Shown here: one piece after another, positions 1 to 7,587 of the stretch | Numbering within the stretch: position 1 is the first letter of the stretch | Layout of the letters: each line of letters begins with the position of its first letter | Assembly (NCBI GenBank): GCA_028819495.1 | Contig: JAPPLI010000054.1 | Location: 1-64,000 of the forward strand | Length of the DNA: 64,000 bases | Source: Gammaproteobacteria bacterium | GTDB taxonomy: Bacteria > Pseudomonadota > Gammaproteobacteria > Eutrophobiales > Eutrophobiaceae | Direction of reading: 5' to 3' | Position numbers and translations under genes: made by a program | The notes under the pieces: model-generated | What the model was told of the DNA's origin: nothing | Databases searched by the model: none | The model's input: only the letters and a program-made list of their open reading frames with translations

Positions 1-343
1 CATCAATAGATATCCAAATTGAGCCATCTTCAGTCAGTAATTCTCTCAGGAGTTCTAGACGCGGCCACATCAGAGCCAACCATTGAGTATGCTCCAGGTT
101 GTCATCGTAGTGCTCAAAGGCCGAGCGTGTATTGTATGGGGGGTCAATGTATATGCATTTAACCTGACCGGCGTAGAATGGCAGTAATGCCTTCAACGCT
201 TCCAGGTTATCGCCTTGGATCAGCATATTATCCGCATCTGCACCACCTGCCGACATGTCGGTAGCTTCCCTCAGCAATCGGTGGGGCACACTTGCCGCGG
301 TCCGAATATCTTTATCCCGTGTCATCCAGTGCAGAGTCGGCAT
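1..343 (-). CDS. Type III-like site-specific DNA methyltransferase (Mod), N-terminal part
   Basis: Only the first ~114 codons are in the window; the gene runs off the left edge. The translation has the methyltransferase catalytic motif DPPY (in YIDPPYNT) and, before it, LIQGDNLEALKALLPFY, the region just ahead of that motif in Mod subunits of type III systems and related adenine N6-methyltransferases. The opening MPTLHW also resembles such proteins. The ATG (341-343) overlaps the stop of the upstream pentapeptide-repeat gene as TAATG, so translation is probably coupled. A Res partner would lie beyond the window, so restriction activity cannot be judged. An orphan methyltransferase is possible. 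Confidence 0.85.
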   Translation of the reverse strand, partial: MPTLHWMTRDKDIRTAASVPHRLLREATDMSAGGADADNMLIQGDNLEALKALLPFYAGQVKCIYIDPPYNTRSAFEHYDDNLEHTQWLALMWPRLELLRELLTEDGSIWISID

Positions 344-1464
344 TAGATATCAGCCTCCTCCGAGACCTCTGGCACAGCTTTCTTATACTCCGCAATCCAT
401 TCTTCAGCTTTCTCTTGAGTGTAGCTGCCGGTTTTGGCTCCGCTGTTATGTGGAAGTTCATGACTTGCCGGTTTGCCGACATGTGGTTTCAGTTTTGTCC
501 GCAATTCCTTTGCTGCATCATCGGGCAACCCCTCAACGATAGAATCCAAATCTTCCGCCTTTATCCCGCCTTCAAATGTCATCCCTGAAAGATCGGACTG
601 CTCTTCAATACTGTCCCTGATGCGCGTTTCAAACGAAGACGAACCATCGGATTGACTGGTGACGCCCTGTAACTGTGCTCCGAGTAGCTCAGCCCCTTGC
701 AACTGCGCTTTGCCAAGATTGGCTCCTTGTAAGTGTGCCCCGCAAAGATTAGCCCCATGCATCCGTGAATCGAAAAACTCAGCACCCTGCAACTGCGTCC
801 CTGAAAGACAAGCCCCTTGCAAACGCGCTTTGTAAAGATTGGCCCCTTGCAGGCGCGCATTGATAAGAACAACCTGATACAAGCCTGCCTCTTCAAAGTC
901 AGCCTTGTGCAAGTTTGCTCCGACGAGATTAGCTCCTAGCAAGGATACTCCTTCAAGATCGGCCTCGCGCAAATCTGCCTCGAAAAAACTAACTTCGTGT
1001 AAGTGTGCTTTGATCAAGACAGCTTTTTCCAGACGCGCTCTGCGAAGATTAACCCCATTCAACCAACTTCCCTGTAAATTGATGTGACAGTCTTTAAAAA
1101 TCTCATGCTGCTGCACAAACAGCAAGTTCAACAGGCTTTGAATTTCTTCTGATGGTTTTGATTCATGTTCGTCTTGGTAATTTTCATCACTCGTTGTCTG
1201 ACGGATATGGGCACAGAGAATATCCAATACAGTTTGTCGCAATTCCTTGGTATCTTGCGCCAAGTGGAAGAGTTCGTAAGCGCCGCCCATGCGAATAGAT
1301 ACTGAATTGTGGCCGAGGTGTTCAATAGCATTTTTCAACCGTTCCTGTCGTTGTCCTTTTTCTGTATTTTCGTTGGCTTTGGCCTGCTCTAGCGCGGCCT
1401 TTTCCATTGCCTCAGCACGTGTATTGGCGATTATGGTTTGCATAACAAGCAGAACACCGCCCAT
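343..1464 (-). CDS. Pentapeptide-repeat protein (frame begins inside a longer gene)
   Basis: From about residue 130 to 270 the protein is a run of A(N/D)LxxA-type pentapeptide repeats (GANLVGANLHKADF, QGANLGKAQLQGAEL), which fold as a right-handed quadrilateral beta-helix. The N-terminal part is helical and charged, with LKNAIEHLGHNSVSIRMGGAYELFHLA, a segment common in membrane-anchored pentapeptide proteins. The first ATG (1464) falls in the middle of a hydrophobic stretch, and the frame is open further upstream. The missing N-terminus is encoded one frame away at 1482-1685, joined at a run of seven A. The stop overlaps the methyltransferase start as TAATG. Function is unknown; family members range from DNA mimics to membrane-associated scaffolds. 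Confidence 0.8.
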   Translation of the reverse strand: MGGVLLVMQTIIANTRAEAMEKAALEQAKANENTEKGQRQERLKNAIEHLGHNSVSIRMGGAYELFHLAQDTKELRQTVLDILCAHIRQTTSDENYQDEHESKPSEEIQSLLNLLFVQQHEIFKDCHINLQGSWLNGVNLRRARLEKAVLIKAHLHEVSFFEADLREADLEGVSLLGANLVGANLHKADFEEAGLYQVVLINARLQGANLYKARLQGACLSGTQLQGAEFFDSRMHGANLCGAHLQGANLGKAQLQGAELLGAQLQGVTSQSDGSSSFETRIRDSIEEQSDLSGMTFEGGIKAEDLDSIVEGLPDDAAKELRTKLKPHVGKPASHELPHNSGAKTGSYTQEKAEEWIAEYKKAVPEVSEEADI

Positions 1465-1481
1465 ACTGAGGCCAAGAAAAG

Positions 1482-1685
1482 TCAGAACTTCATTTTTTTG
1501 CCCTGATAAACTGATAAACCCAAGAGTTGACCGATAACAATTTCGGTGTCCTCAGAAACCATTACGGCTACAAATGTCGTGAACAAGACGAGAAATAAGT
1601 AGAAAAGAAAACTTTTTTCTTTATCGTTGAACCAGATCTTCATTCTTGTTGTGGAATATGAATAATGAGGTTTATCAGAGGCCAT
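1482..1685 (-). pseudogene. N-terminal membrane segment of the pentapeptide-repeat gene, out of frame
   Basis: This frame encodes KIWFNDKEKSFLFYLFLVLF and then a second hydrophobic piece, the two-helix head expected in front of a pentapeptide-repeat protein. It stops at 1482, just after GKKMKF. At the A7 run (T7 at 1493-1499 on the plus strand) a -1 shift, or one more A, gives GKKNEVLTFLGLSMGGVLLV, which continues directly into the 343-1464 frame with a complete second membrane helix. The two pieces therefore look like one gene of about 445 codons, broken or frameshifted. The ATG at 1685 is an arbitrary choice; a GTG at 1712 is also open. Confidence 0.6.
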
Positions 1686-1757
1686 GCTGAGCGTTGAGTG
1701 ATACTTATACACATGAGGAACATGCCTCGACTAAATGAGTGGTTTTGAGACTATGTT

Positions 1758-2594
1758 TCAATCACCTGGCTTGGTGTCATACGTCCTGGAACCCGGTTCT
1801 GGATCTTTATTTCTATCGTTTCCTTGCCTACCCCGTTCGTATTGTTCACGAACATGCGCGACTTCGTCTTTAATGCGTGGATAATGTTCATTGAGGAATA
1901 CTTCCGAGATGCCCAGATGAAGGTCCGTTGGTATTGCGTGCAGCACATCTACTTTGTCCATGTGGTATGCACGTTTAGCCGGGTCTTCAATGGCAAAGCC
2001 GGCTGTATAGTCAATCAGTCGGTAAGCTTCTTCGTGCAAAGCTTCTGGCGTCCTGAACAGATCGCTGATGTAGTGGTTCAGAACTTTGATTGATAGCTGT
2101 GTACGGCGTATCTCGTGTACGCTGTATTGCCGGGAGCGACGATCTAACGTGCCATAAGTGTTGACTATCCTGCTTGCCATGCAGTGCACGGGATGGAGAA
2201 CCTTGAGTGTTTTTTGTGTATGCGGATTTTGGGTTGCACGCGCATCTTTTATTACCGAATCATTCTTAAAGCCTGCTGTTTCATCGAGAAAATCCATGAT
2301 GACGCGACGCCCGTCTTTAAGCCTGAACTCCAGCTTGGCGATGAGGGGTGTGCTTGAAACCTCGGAGGGCCTGGTTATCTTGCCTTTCCAAGCTTCGTGA
2401 ATCTGCTCGGCGGTGGTTCTGCCGCCCAGGAAATCAATGTCATGGCTGAAAAAAGGCGAGTGCGTATTCAGCGATGGGTCTTTTTCGGCGTAGTATTCTG
2501 CCCAGACATTCAGCGCCTGTCCGCCTATCAGGATGGCGTCTTCAGGTTCCGGTACGGGTTCCAGGATGTAGTAAACATCTTTAGAACGAAGCAT
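1758..2594 (-). CDS. Nucleotidyltransferase-fold protein, AbiEii/MNT-like
   Basis: Near the N-terminus the protein has LIGGQALNVWAEYY and about 25 residues later HDIDFLG. This is the Gly-Gly plus DxD pattern of the nucleotidyltransferase superfamily found in AbiEii-type and MNT toxins, which transfer nucleotides onto tRNA or proteins. The rest is mostly helical with a charged tail. The ATG follows the stop of the 89-codon upstream gene with no gap (TAGATG), so the two are translated together as a likely two-gene defence or toxin-antitoxin unit. Which partner is toxic and what the target is cannot be read from sequence. Confidence 0.65.
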   Translation of the reverse strand: MLRSKDVYYILEPVPEPEDAILIGGQALNVWAEYYAEKDPSLNTHSPFFSHDIDFLGGRTTAEQIHEAWKGKITRPSEVSSTPLIAKLEFRLKDGRRVIMDFLDETAGFKNDSVIKDARATQNPHTQKTLKVLHPVHCMASRIVNTYGTLDRRSRQYSVHEIRRTQLSIKVLNHYISDLFRTPEALHEEAYRLIDYTAGFAIEDPAKRAYHMDKVDVLHAIPTDLHLGISEVFLNEHYPRIKDEVAHVREQYERGRQGNDRNKDPEPGSRTYDTKPGD

Positions 2595-2864
2595 CTATTT
2601 AATCAATTGCGGTGATTTAGCCCAGGGTACTGAAATATATGTGCCGGCCCAGTCGATACAGTTCCTTTCTTTCAGTTCTATAGGCGTAATCCGTCCACTC
2701 TCCAGGTCCTGGTACATCCGCATCCGTTCCGCCTCTTCCTGTGCTAGAATTTCATCATAAGGCAGTATGACTTCTGTTTTCTCAGTTTCACCCGGTTTTG
2801 GTTTGGAGTGCTTCGTCATATACTTACTTAGGTTCGCGATTACAGTACCCTGATAGTTTAACAT
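2595..2864 (-). CDS. Small partner of the nucleotidyltransferase (antitoxin-like)
   Basis: An 89-codon frame, or 74 codons if it begins at the internal ATG at 2819 (MTKHSKPKPGETEK). The protein is charged and acidic in the middle (DEILAQEEAERMRMYQDLES), with no membrane segment and no recognised DNA-binding fold. It directly precedes the nucleotidyltransferase gene with no spacer, the usual position for an antitoxin. The upstream region contains one copy of the structured repeat (2870-2979), so the promoter either lies within that repeat or is shared with the gene further upstream. Confidence 0.5.
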   Translation of the reverse strand: MLNYQGTVIANLSKYMTKHSKPKPGETEKTEVILPYDEILAQEEAERMRMYQDLESGRITPIELKERNCIDWAGTYISVPWAKSPQLIK

Positions 2865-2869
2865 ACGTC

Positions 2870-2979
2870 GATAACATAAATTACGTCCCGATTAGTCAGA
2901 AGGTCCCTCCCCGATGACGAGATCCCAAGGGGACCTCTCCGGTAACGGAGTAGTCGGGGAGGTCATTCCATCGTTTCCT
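2870..2979 (-). repeat. Structured repeat, copy 1 (possible ncRNA or transposon-end hairpin)
   Basis: On the minus strand this stretch folds as a three-way junction. An outer stem CCTCCCCGA / TCGGGGAGG encloses a hairpin CTCCG-TTAC-CGGAG and a second hairpin AGGTCCC-CTT-GGGATCT. A second copy lies at 4611-4711. The conserved flanks are AGGAAAC(A/G)AT(A/G)GAATGACC at the 5' side and CGTAATT at the 3' side. The second hairpin is kept in copy 2 with different bases on both sides of the stem, which suggests selection on the fold. HEARO/omega RNAs of the IsrB/IscB group are also compact and insert at ATGA-like sites; the resemblance is only suggestive. Confidence 0.6.
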
Positions 2980-3063
2980 GCCAGTAATAACTCGTTATTC
3001 CGGTTTGAAAGATGTCAAACTCCGTTTTATTGATGGGTTTTGTCTATAGTGTTTCTGACCCAT

Positions 3064-4215
3064 TTACTTGTCTGAAGTTTCAGGGCAGATTTGCAGTATG
3101 TACTTCAGCACTGATTCCGTCCTGTGAAAAATAGCCTTCAATTGTTCGTCAGTCAGTCCTGCTTCCAACTTGTGCACTTGTTGATTGAATAACTCAATAA
3201 GCTTCACGAATGCCTTTGTGTCATGGGTCAAGAAGTCGCTAAGAGGTTCATTATCGATCTCGCGACAAATATACAATATCCTCGCTCGCCGGGTCGGCCG
3301 GCCTTCATTTAACAGTTCCTTTTTCATTTTGTTGCGGACGATCCAAGCGGAAACGAGGTCATCGGGTGCCAATCGCCACAGTACACGGTTACACAACTCC
3401 CTCAGTGAACTAACAATATGACGCGCGCGGTCGGCATTGTTGCTGATCAGTGCCTGGTTAGCGCCGATATAAAGTCGAACAAGTTCTGGATCAACCTGCT
3501 GAAGGAGAGCTAAGCAGCTTGGTGTTTCATACTCCACCCCGGTGAAGAGTTGTATTTCCTGATCAGTATCATCTTCGTCACTTTTATCACTTGATGAAAG
3601 GGACTCCAGTGTGATCTCTGTGTCATAAATTTCACGAGTAGCTCCTGGTAAAACGAAGGCAGGGAGTCGCGTGATGTCTGAAATATCCTTTAGCGAATCG
3701 GCAAGCCTTCCATAAGACTCTGTTGTCTGAGCTATCGAGTTTTCCAAATCAAAAATTACCGATGTCTTGATTTGGAAACAATTGCTTATAGCTCCGAAAT
3801 CGCTCTTTGCCATCAGCCGATTCGTGGCTGCCAGTTGCAAAGATGTATCACACAACGTCAGCCTGGAATGTGCCTGAAGCCGGGAAAAACGCTCTAAATC
3901 ATCCGATACATGTTTAACGCGATCTAACCATGATTGATGAGCAGCATTCAAACTATCAGCAATACGACTTGTGGCAACGGATTGTCTGAGTATTCCCTGC
4001 AAATGTCGATTAGCATTTTGAATGTTACTCAAGCGGTCCGCTACACCCGCCAATTCCGAGGTACGAGTGATTTCTAACTGACGGATTGGTTCCAGTATCC
4101 GTTCAATTTGGTCGAAAAAATCGATGGGCGGCGGCTTTGTCAATCTATCAATAGCTTCCATGTTCCGATGTACTTCAGCGAGGGCCATCTTTGCTGTTTT
4201 CAGATCGTTGAACAT
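3064..4215 (-). CDS. Putative defence protein with a pPIWI-associating nuclease-like C-terminal domain
   Basis: A 383-residue protein. The N-terminal ~170 residues are helical, with heptad-like spacing suggesting coiled coil. An acidic serine-rich linker (SSSDKSDEDDTDQE) follows. The C-terminal ~140 residues read DPELVRLYIGANQAL, RHIVSSLRELCNRVLWRLAP, GRPTRRARILYICRE and LFNQQVHKLEAGLTDEQLKA. I recognise this pattern from the small helical domain described as a predicted pPIWI-associating nuclease, found in conflict systems. No PIWI partner is in the window. It is bracketed by the two structured repeats and neighbours a nucleotidyltransferase pair and a methyltransferase gene, which fits a defence island. 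The catalytic residues were not identified with certainty. Confidence 0.55.
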   Translation of the reverse strand: MFNDLKTAKMALAEVHRNMEAIDRLTKPPPIDFFDQIERILEPIRQLEITRTSELAGVADRLSNIQNANRHLQGILRQSVATSRIADSLNAAHQSWLDRVKHVSDDLERFSRLQAHSRLTLCDTSLQLAATNRLMAKSDFGAISNCFQIKTSVIFDLENSIAQTTESYGRLADSLKDISDITRLPAFVLPGATREIYDTEITLESLSSSDKSDEDDTDQEIQLFTGVEYETPSCLALLQQVDPELVRLYIGANQALISNNADRARHIVSSLRELCNRVLWRLAPDDLVSAWIVRNKMKKELLNEGRPTRRARILYICREIDNEPLSDFLTHDTKAFVKLIELFNQQVHKLEAGLTDEQLKAIFHRTESVLKYILQICPETSDK

Positions 4216-4505
4216 TTGTAATTATCTCTGCTGACCTAGATCGGCATCTCTACTGATTAACAATGCCGGTTTGCGCTTGAGAAAAGCGATCTCCGCATCG
4301 ATAAACCATTTGAAGCTTCTAAATTATTCAACATAACCAGTCAGTTAAAGGATGCCGTCCTTACATAGACGAGTTTCAGGCAAGTAAATCATAGGGCTCA
4401 TAGTGTCAATTAACCATCAATTAAAAATTTTCTTATTCATCAGATAGTTATTGAACAAATAGTACTTTCCGTCAATTTCTTGTAAATTAAAGACCAGATC
4501 AAGCC

Positions 4506-4620
4506 TTATGACTGAGTCAGTAACGAGCCAGCTTTTCTTAACCGCTCCTGCACTTCCTTCCTGATATCTTCCGGCGTCCGGTTGCTGCCTCCGCTTTGTT
4601 CTCCTTCAATGATAACGTTA
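4506..4620 (-). pseudogene. Possible C-terminal gene remnant
   Basis: On the minus strand a frame with no start codon reads GGSNRTPEDIRKEVQERLRK and ends AGSLLTQS before a TAA (4506-4508). The composition is that of a charged helix and looks like the tail of a lost gene cut off by the structured repeat. A second open piece in another frame at about 4419-4505 (LDLVFNLQEIDGKYYLFNN) also looks protein-like. A third short piece (KWFIDAEIAFLKRKPALLIS) ends just before 4215. All may be decay products; none has a start. Otherwise 4216-4505 is AT-rich and shows nothing beyond a likely promoter for the gene starting at 4215. Confidence 0.25.
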
Positions 4621-4711
4621 ATTACGTCCAGATTAATCAGAAAGCCCCTCCCGGATGACAAAGTCCCAAGGGGACCTTTCTTAGTTTGGAGAGGTCATTC
4701 TATTGTTTCCT
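4611..4711 (-). repeat. Structured repeat, copy 2
   Basis: Second copy of the element at 2870-2979, in the same orientation. The outer stem survives as CCTCTC / GGGAGG. The first small hairpin is lost. The second hairpin is AAAGGTCCC-CTT-GGGACTTT, in which the lower stem has changed on both sides relative to copy 1 while pairing is kept. Conserved flanks are AGGAAACAATAGAATGACC and CGTAATT, the latter followed by an AACGTTATC block that matches copy 1. The two copies lie on either side of the 383-codon nuclease-like gene. Confidence 0.6.
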
Positions 4712-4737
4712 CCGATTTCTGGAAAATGTTGTTGCAT

Positions 4738-4956
4738 TTAAGGTAACAAATTCTGACGGTTCTTGTTTCGCTTAGGAAAGAACAATGGTCTGATACACTC
4801 GAAATAAAATTCTACTGCACATCCAAACAATAGAATGCATCCCGCGATTATCCACAAGGGCGGAATTTCAGGATAGGCAACCGCAAAAGCGAACGCTGTT
4901 GGAATGGCAAAGATAGCCAACCAGGGCAAGGCCTTGCGTTTGAACTGATGCCACAT
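4738..4956 (-). CDS. Small two-helix membrane protein, unrecognised
   Basis: The frame MWHQFKRKALPWLAIFAIP encodes about 72 residues with two hydrophobic segments (LAIFAIPTAFAFAVAY and IIAGCILLFGCAVEFYF) and a basic tail. This is the usual look of an inner-membrane helical hairpin. The open frame extends upstream to 5124, but that part overlaps the promoter and start of the antitoxin gene on the other strand, so the shorter form is preferred. There is no clear ribosome binding site. It could be a chance frame in AT-rich DNA; the balanced hydrophobic segments and basic ends argue for a real gene. Confidence 0.4.
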   Translation of the reverse strand: MWHQFKRKALPWLAIFAIPTAFAFAVAYPEIPPLWIIAGCILLFGCAVEFYFECIRPLFFPKRNKNRQNLLP

Positions 4957-5044
4957 ACTTACATAAGTATAGTCAAAAAAGAGAACGCAGAAGTATTGAA
5001 TGAACAGCAGGCAATTAAACAGGCAAATCCTGCCATTTTCGATC

Positions 5045-5091
5045 TTGATCAAGGTTATATTTCTGACGTATAGTGTACATATCAATGTACA
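5045..5091 (+). promoter_or_regulatory. Promoter and operator of the VapBC-type pair
   Basis: A perfect inverted repeat TGTACAT-ATCA-ATGTACA lies at 5074-5091, 13 bases before the antitoxin ATG. A plausible -35 TTGATC (5045-5050) and -10 TATAGT (5069-5074) stand 18 bases apart, so the palindrome overlaps the -10 region and start site. Antitoxins of the Phd/YefM type repress their own operon by binding such palindromes. Binding here is inferred. Confidence 0.6.
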
Positions 5092-5104
5092 TGGAGATAA
5101 AGCG

Positions 5105-5386
5105 ATGGCAGAACAATATTCCATTGCCGAAGCGCGGCGTAATTTACCGAGGTTGGTTCATGAAGCGGAAGCCGGTAAAGCCGTTGAACTGACCCGTCGC
5201 GGAGAAGCGGTTGCGATCATTGTTGGTCGGCATCACTTTCAGCAACTTACCTCGGGCAAGCCAGGTTTTGCTGAATCGTACGGAAAGTTCGCCGAAAAAT
5301 ATGACCTGAAAGAGATCGGCTTCGACCCCGATGAGCTGTTTTCAGGAATGCGTGCGGATACCACCGGACGCGAAGTTAATCTGTGA
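5105..5386 (+). CDS. Phd/YefM-type antitoxin
   Basis: A 93-residue protein opening MAEQYSIAEARRNLPRLVHE and continuing GKAVELTRRGEAVAIIVGR, the conserved N-terminal DNA-binding fold of the Phd/YefM antitoxin family. The C-terminal part is acidic (GFDPDELFSG) and would wrap the toxin. ATG at 5105 is chosen because GGAG stands 8 bases upstream and the family motif starts there, although the frame is open back to 5000. The stop overlaps the toxin start as GTGA. It is probably autoregulated through the palindrome at 5074-5091. Confidence 0.9.
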   Translation: MAEQYSIAEARRNLPRLVHEAEAGKAVELTRRGEAVAIIVGRHHFQQLTSGKPGFAESYGKFAEKYDLKEIGFDPDELFSGMRADTTGREVNL

Positions 5387-5799
5387 GCATCAAATATCTG
5401 CTTGACACGAACGTAGTTTCGGAGCCGATAAAACCATCACCGGCTGCGGGAATTATGCATCAATTGAAGGAACACAAGGATGAGATGGCAATTCCTGTTC
5501 TGGTTTGGCACGAACTACGCTTCGGCTGTTCCCGACTGCCGCGCTCACGCCGTAGAAGCATGCTCGAAGATTATCTTGAAGAAGTAGTGTTGAGGAATTT
5601 TCCTGTTCTTGAATACGGCCCCGACGCTGCTGACTGGCACGCTGTGGAACGGGCGCGACTGGAAGGAATAGGCCTGACGCCACCGATTATTGACGGGCAG
5701 ATCGCGGCAATTGCGCATGTCAACAAGCTGATACTGGTTACGTCTAATACGGCTGATTTCCAGTCATTTCAAGGAGTGGTATTAGAAGACTGGTCATGA
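5383..5799 (+). CDS. vapC: VapC-type PIN-domain toxin
   Basis: A 138-residue PIN-domain ribonuclease. Residues in the order expected for the acidic metal site are visible: D8 in YLLDTNVVSE, the E in WHELRFG, the D in PIIDGQIAAIA and the late D in TSNTADF. VapC toxins cleave tRNA or rRNA and are held inactive by the antitoxin made just upstream. The GTG start overlaps the antitoxin TGA by four bases (GTGA), giving coupled translation. Antitoxin-first order is the usual one, in contrast to the second PIN pair at 44461. Confidence 0.9.
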   Translation: MSIKYLLDTNVVSEPIKPSPAAGIMHQLKEHKDEMAIPVLVWHELRFGCSRLPRSRRRSMLEDYLEEVVLRNFPVLEYGPDAADWHAVERARLEGIGLTPPIIDGQIAAIAHVNKLILVTSNTADFQSFQGVVLEDWS

Positions 5800-5887
5800 T
5801 CAGGCATAGCTAAAAAGCAGGGAAAACAATTTCTCCTGATCAGTTCGAGCAGTTTTTCCCGTATTGAAAGACTACTATATCTGTCAT

Positions 5888-6712
5888 ATGAACTCTATCA
5901 GCGTCATCATTCCCACCTGCAACCGCGCGCACCTGCTGCCGAGGTGTCTGGATTCGGTGATCTCGCAGGAGTTGAAACCGCTTGAAATCATCGTCGTGGA
6001 TGACGGTTCCACCGACGCGACCCGGAACCTGGTACAGCGCAATTATCCCGGCGTAAAGCTGATCTCGCAGGAGAACAAGGGGGTGAGCGCAGCCAGGAAT
6101 GCAGGGATAGGCGCGGCCGGGGGTGACTGGCTGGCGTTCCTGGATTCGGATGATGCCTGGCTCCCCGGCAAGCTGAACCGGCAGATGCAGACCGTGAGCG
6201 AAGCCCGGGATATCAATATCGTCCACACTGAAGAAATATGGATACGTAACGGCGTCCGGGTCAACCCGCATCTCAAACACAGAAAATACGGTGGATCGAT
6301 CTTCAAATACTGCCTGCCCCTGTGCGTGATCTCCCCTTCATCCGCCATGATCCGCCGGCGCGTGTTTGACCGGGTGGGACTGTTCGATGAAACGCTGCCG
6401 GTGTGCGAGGATTATGATTTATGGCTGCGCATCTGCGCACGGATGCCGGTGGCATTTGTCCGCGATCCCCTGCTCACCAAGTACGGCGGGCATCCCGATC
6501 AACTCTCAACCCGCTACCGGGGTATGGATCGCTTTCGCATCAGGTCCCTCGACAGGATTCTCAACGAAGTGGAACTGGAACCTTCCGACCGAAAAGCTGC
6601 GATTGATACACTGGTCGGCAAGATCAGGATTTACCTGAACGGCGCCGCAAAACACAACAACCGGGTCTTCGTTCCGGAATGTGAGCAGCTGCTGGCGCGC
6701 TACGCTCACTGA
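5888..6712 (+). CDS. Family 2 glycosyltransferase
   Basis: A GT-A fold transferase of 274 residues. The N-terminal SVIIPTCNRAHLLPRCLDSV is followed by VVDDGSTD near residue 40, AARNAGI, and FLDSDDAWLPGKL near residue 92, whose DxD binds the metal and nucleotide sugar. CEDYDLWLRI near residue 180 is the acceptor-side motif. The acceptor and sugar are unknown. ATG 5888 begins right at the first beta-strand; a TTG at 5864 is also open but adds a non-family extension. It overlaps the next gene as TGATG. It is isolated from the polysaccharide locus at 33-52 kb. Confidence 0.88.
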   Translation: MNSISVIIPTCNRAHLLPRCLDSVISQELKPLEIIVVDDGSTDATRNLVQRNYPGVKLISQENKGVSAARNAGIGAAGGDWLAFLDSDDAWLPGKLNRQMQTVSEARDINIVHTEEIWIRNGVRVNPHLKHRKYGGSIFKYCLPLCVISPSSAMIRRRVFDRVGLFDETLPVCEDYDLWLRICARMPVAFVRDPLLTKYGGHPDQLSTRYRGMDRFRIRSLDRILNEVELEPSDRKAAIDTLVGKIRIYLNGAAKHNNRVFVPECEQLLARYAH

Positions 6713-7524
6713 TGCTGCACATCGTCTGCGCCCTGAAACCCGAGGCCCGGCCGTTGCTGGATCGTTTCGGCCTGCGCGCCCTGCCGGACGCGCCCCGCAT
6801 CTACCAAAATGCCGGCGCCAACATCTCTCTCACCCTGTCCGGTATCGGCAAGTCCGCCGCTGTCGAGGCAGTCAACCGGACCCATACATTCTTCAACGCA
6901 GACAGGTCCCATGCCTGGCTCAACCTGGGCATTGCCGGCCATGCCGGCCTGCCGCTCGGCCAGGCGGTCATGGTCAAAAAGGTGACGGATGCCGCGTCCG
7001 GGCAGACCTGGTTCCCGTCCCGTGTCTTTCCAGTGACGATCCCGGCCCATGACCTGGTCACACTTGACGAACCCGGCAATGACTACCGGGAGGAATTGTT
7101 CGACATGGAATGCGCCGGGTTCTTCCGCGCCGCGAGCGATCTCGCAACGCTGGAACTGGCGCAGGCGGTAAAAGTAATCTCGGATAACGCCGGCCAGCCC
7201 ATGGACGGCGTCAACCCGGACCTTGCAAGCCGGCTAATAAAACAAAACCTGCCTGTCATCGAGAATATCACCGAGCAGCTTCTGGCGCTGTCGGAACTGT
7301 TGCGGGACCTCAACGACGCAGGTCCGGACTACCAAGCGATCACCAGGCAACGGCATTTCACCGTCAGCCAGCAACACCAGTTGCGAGCCACCCTGAGGAA
7401 ATGGCGCACCATGCAACCCAAAGACAGGAGCCCGGCTGAGCTCGTGGCTGGGAAGAAAAGCGCCGCCGAGGTGCTGCGCTACCTGCAGGATGAACTGGAT
7501 GAGGCCCCTGTCAGACTGGTATGA
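6712..7524 (+). CDS. Nucleoside phosphorylase / MTA-SAH nucleosidase-fold protein
   Basis: A 270-residue protein. MLHIVCALKPEARPLLDRF, SGIGKSAAVEAV, LNLGIAGHAGLPLGQ and MECAGFFRAA follow the purine nucleoside phosphorylase/nucleosidase fold in order. In that fold the ME-containing motif contacts the ribose and the IAGH region lines the base pocket. Substrate is uncertain; relatives include MTA/SAH nucleosidase and the hopanoid enzyme HpnG. The C-terminal ~70 residues are an extra helical tail. It shares TGATG with the glycosyltransferase and is followed by a repeat and the radical SAM gene, which may be co-transcribed with it. Confidence 0.7.
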   Translation: MLHIVCALKPEARPLLDRFGLRALPDAPRIYQNAGANISLTLSGIGKSAAVEAVNRTHTFFNADRSHAWLNLGIAGHAGLPLGQAVMVKKVTDAASGQTWFPSRVFPVTIPAHDLVTLDEPGNDYREELFDMECAGFFRAASDLATLELAQAVKVISDNAGQPMDGVNPDLASRLIKQNLPVIENITEQLLALSELLRDLNDAGPDYQAITRQRHFTVSQQHQLRATLRKWRTMQPKDRSPAELVAGKKSAAEVLRYLQDELDEAPVRLV

Positions 7525-7587
7525 CTACGATTTTGACATGCTGTTTGTTTTTGGAGCTCTACAATCCATGCGGGGAAAGGTGCCGCG

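Noticed and set aside
2870-2979. Firm call of a HEARO/omega RNA
   Set aside because: Size and ATGA-like boundary are suggestive, but the consensus could not be checked and no IscB/IsrB gene is present; kept as a structured repeat.
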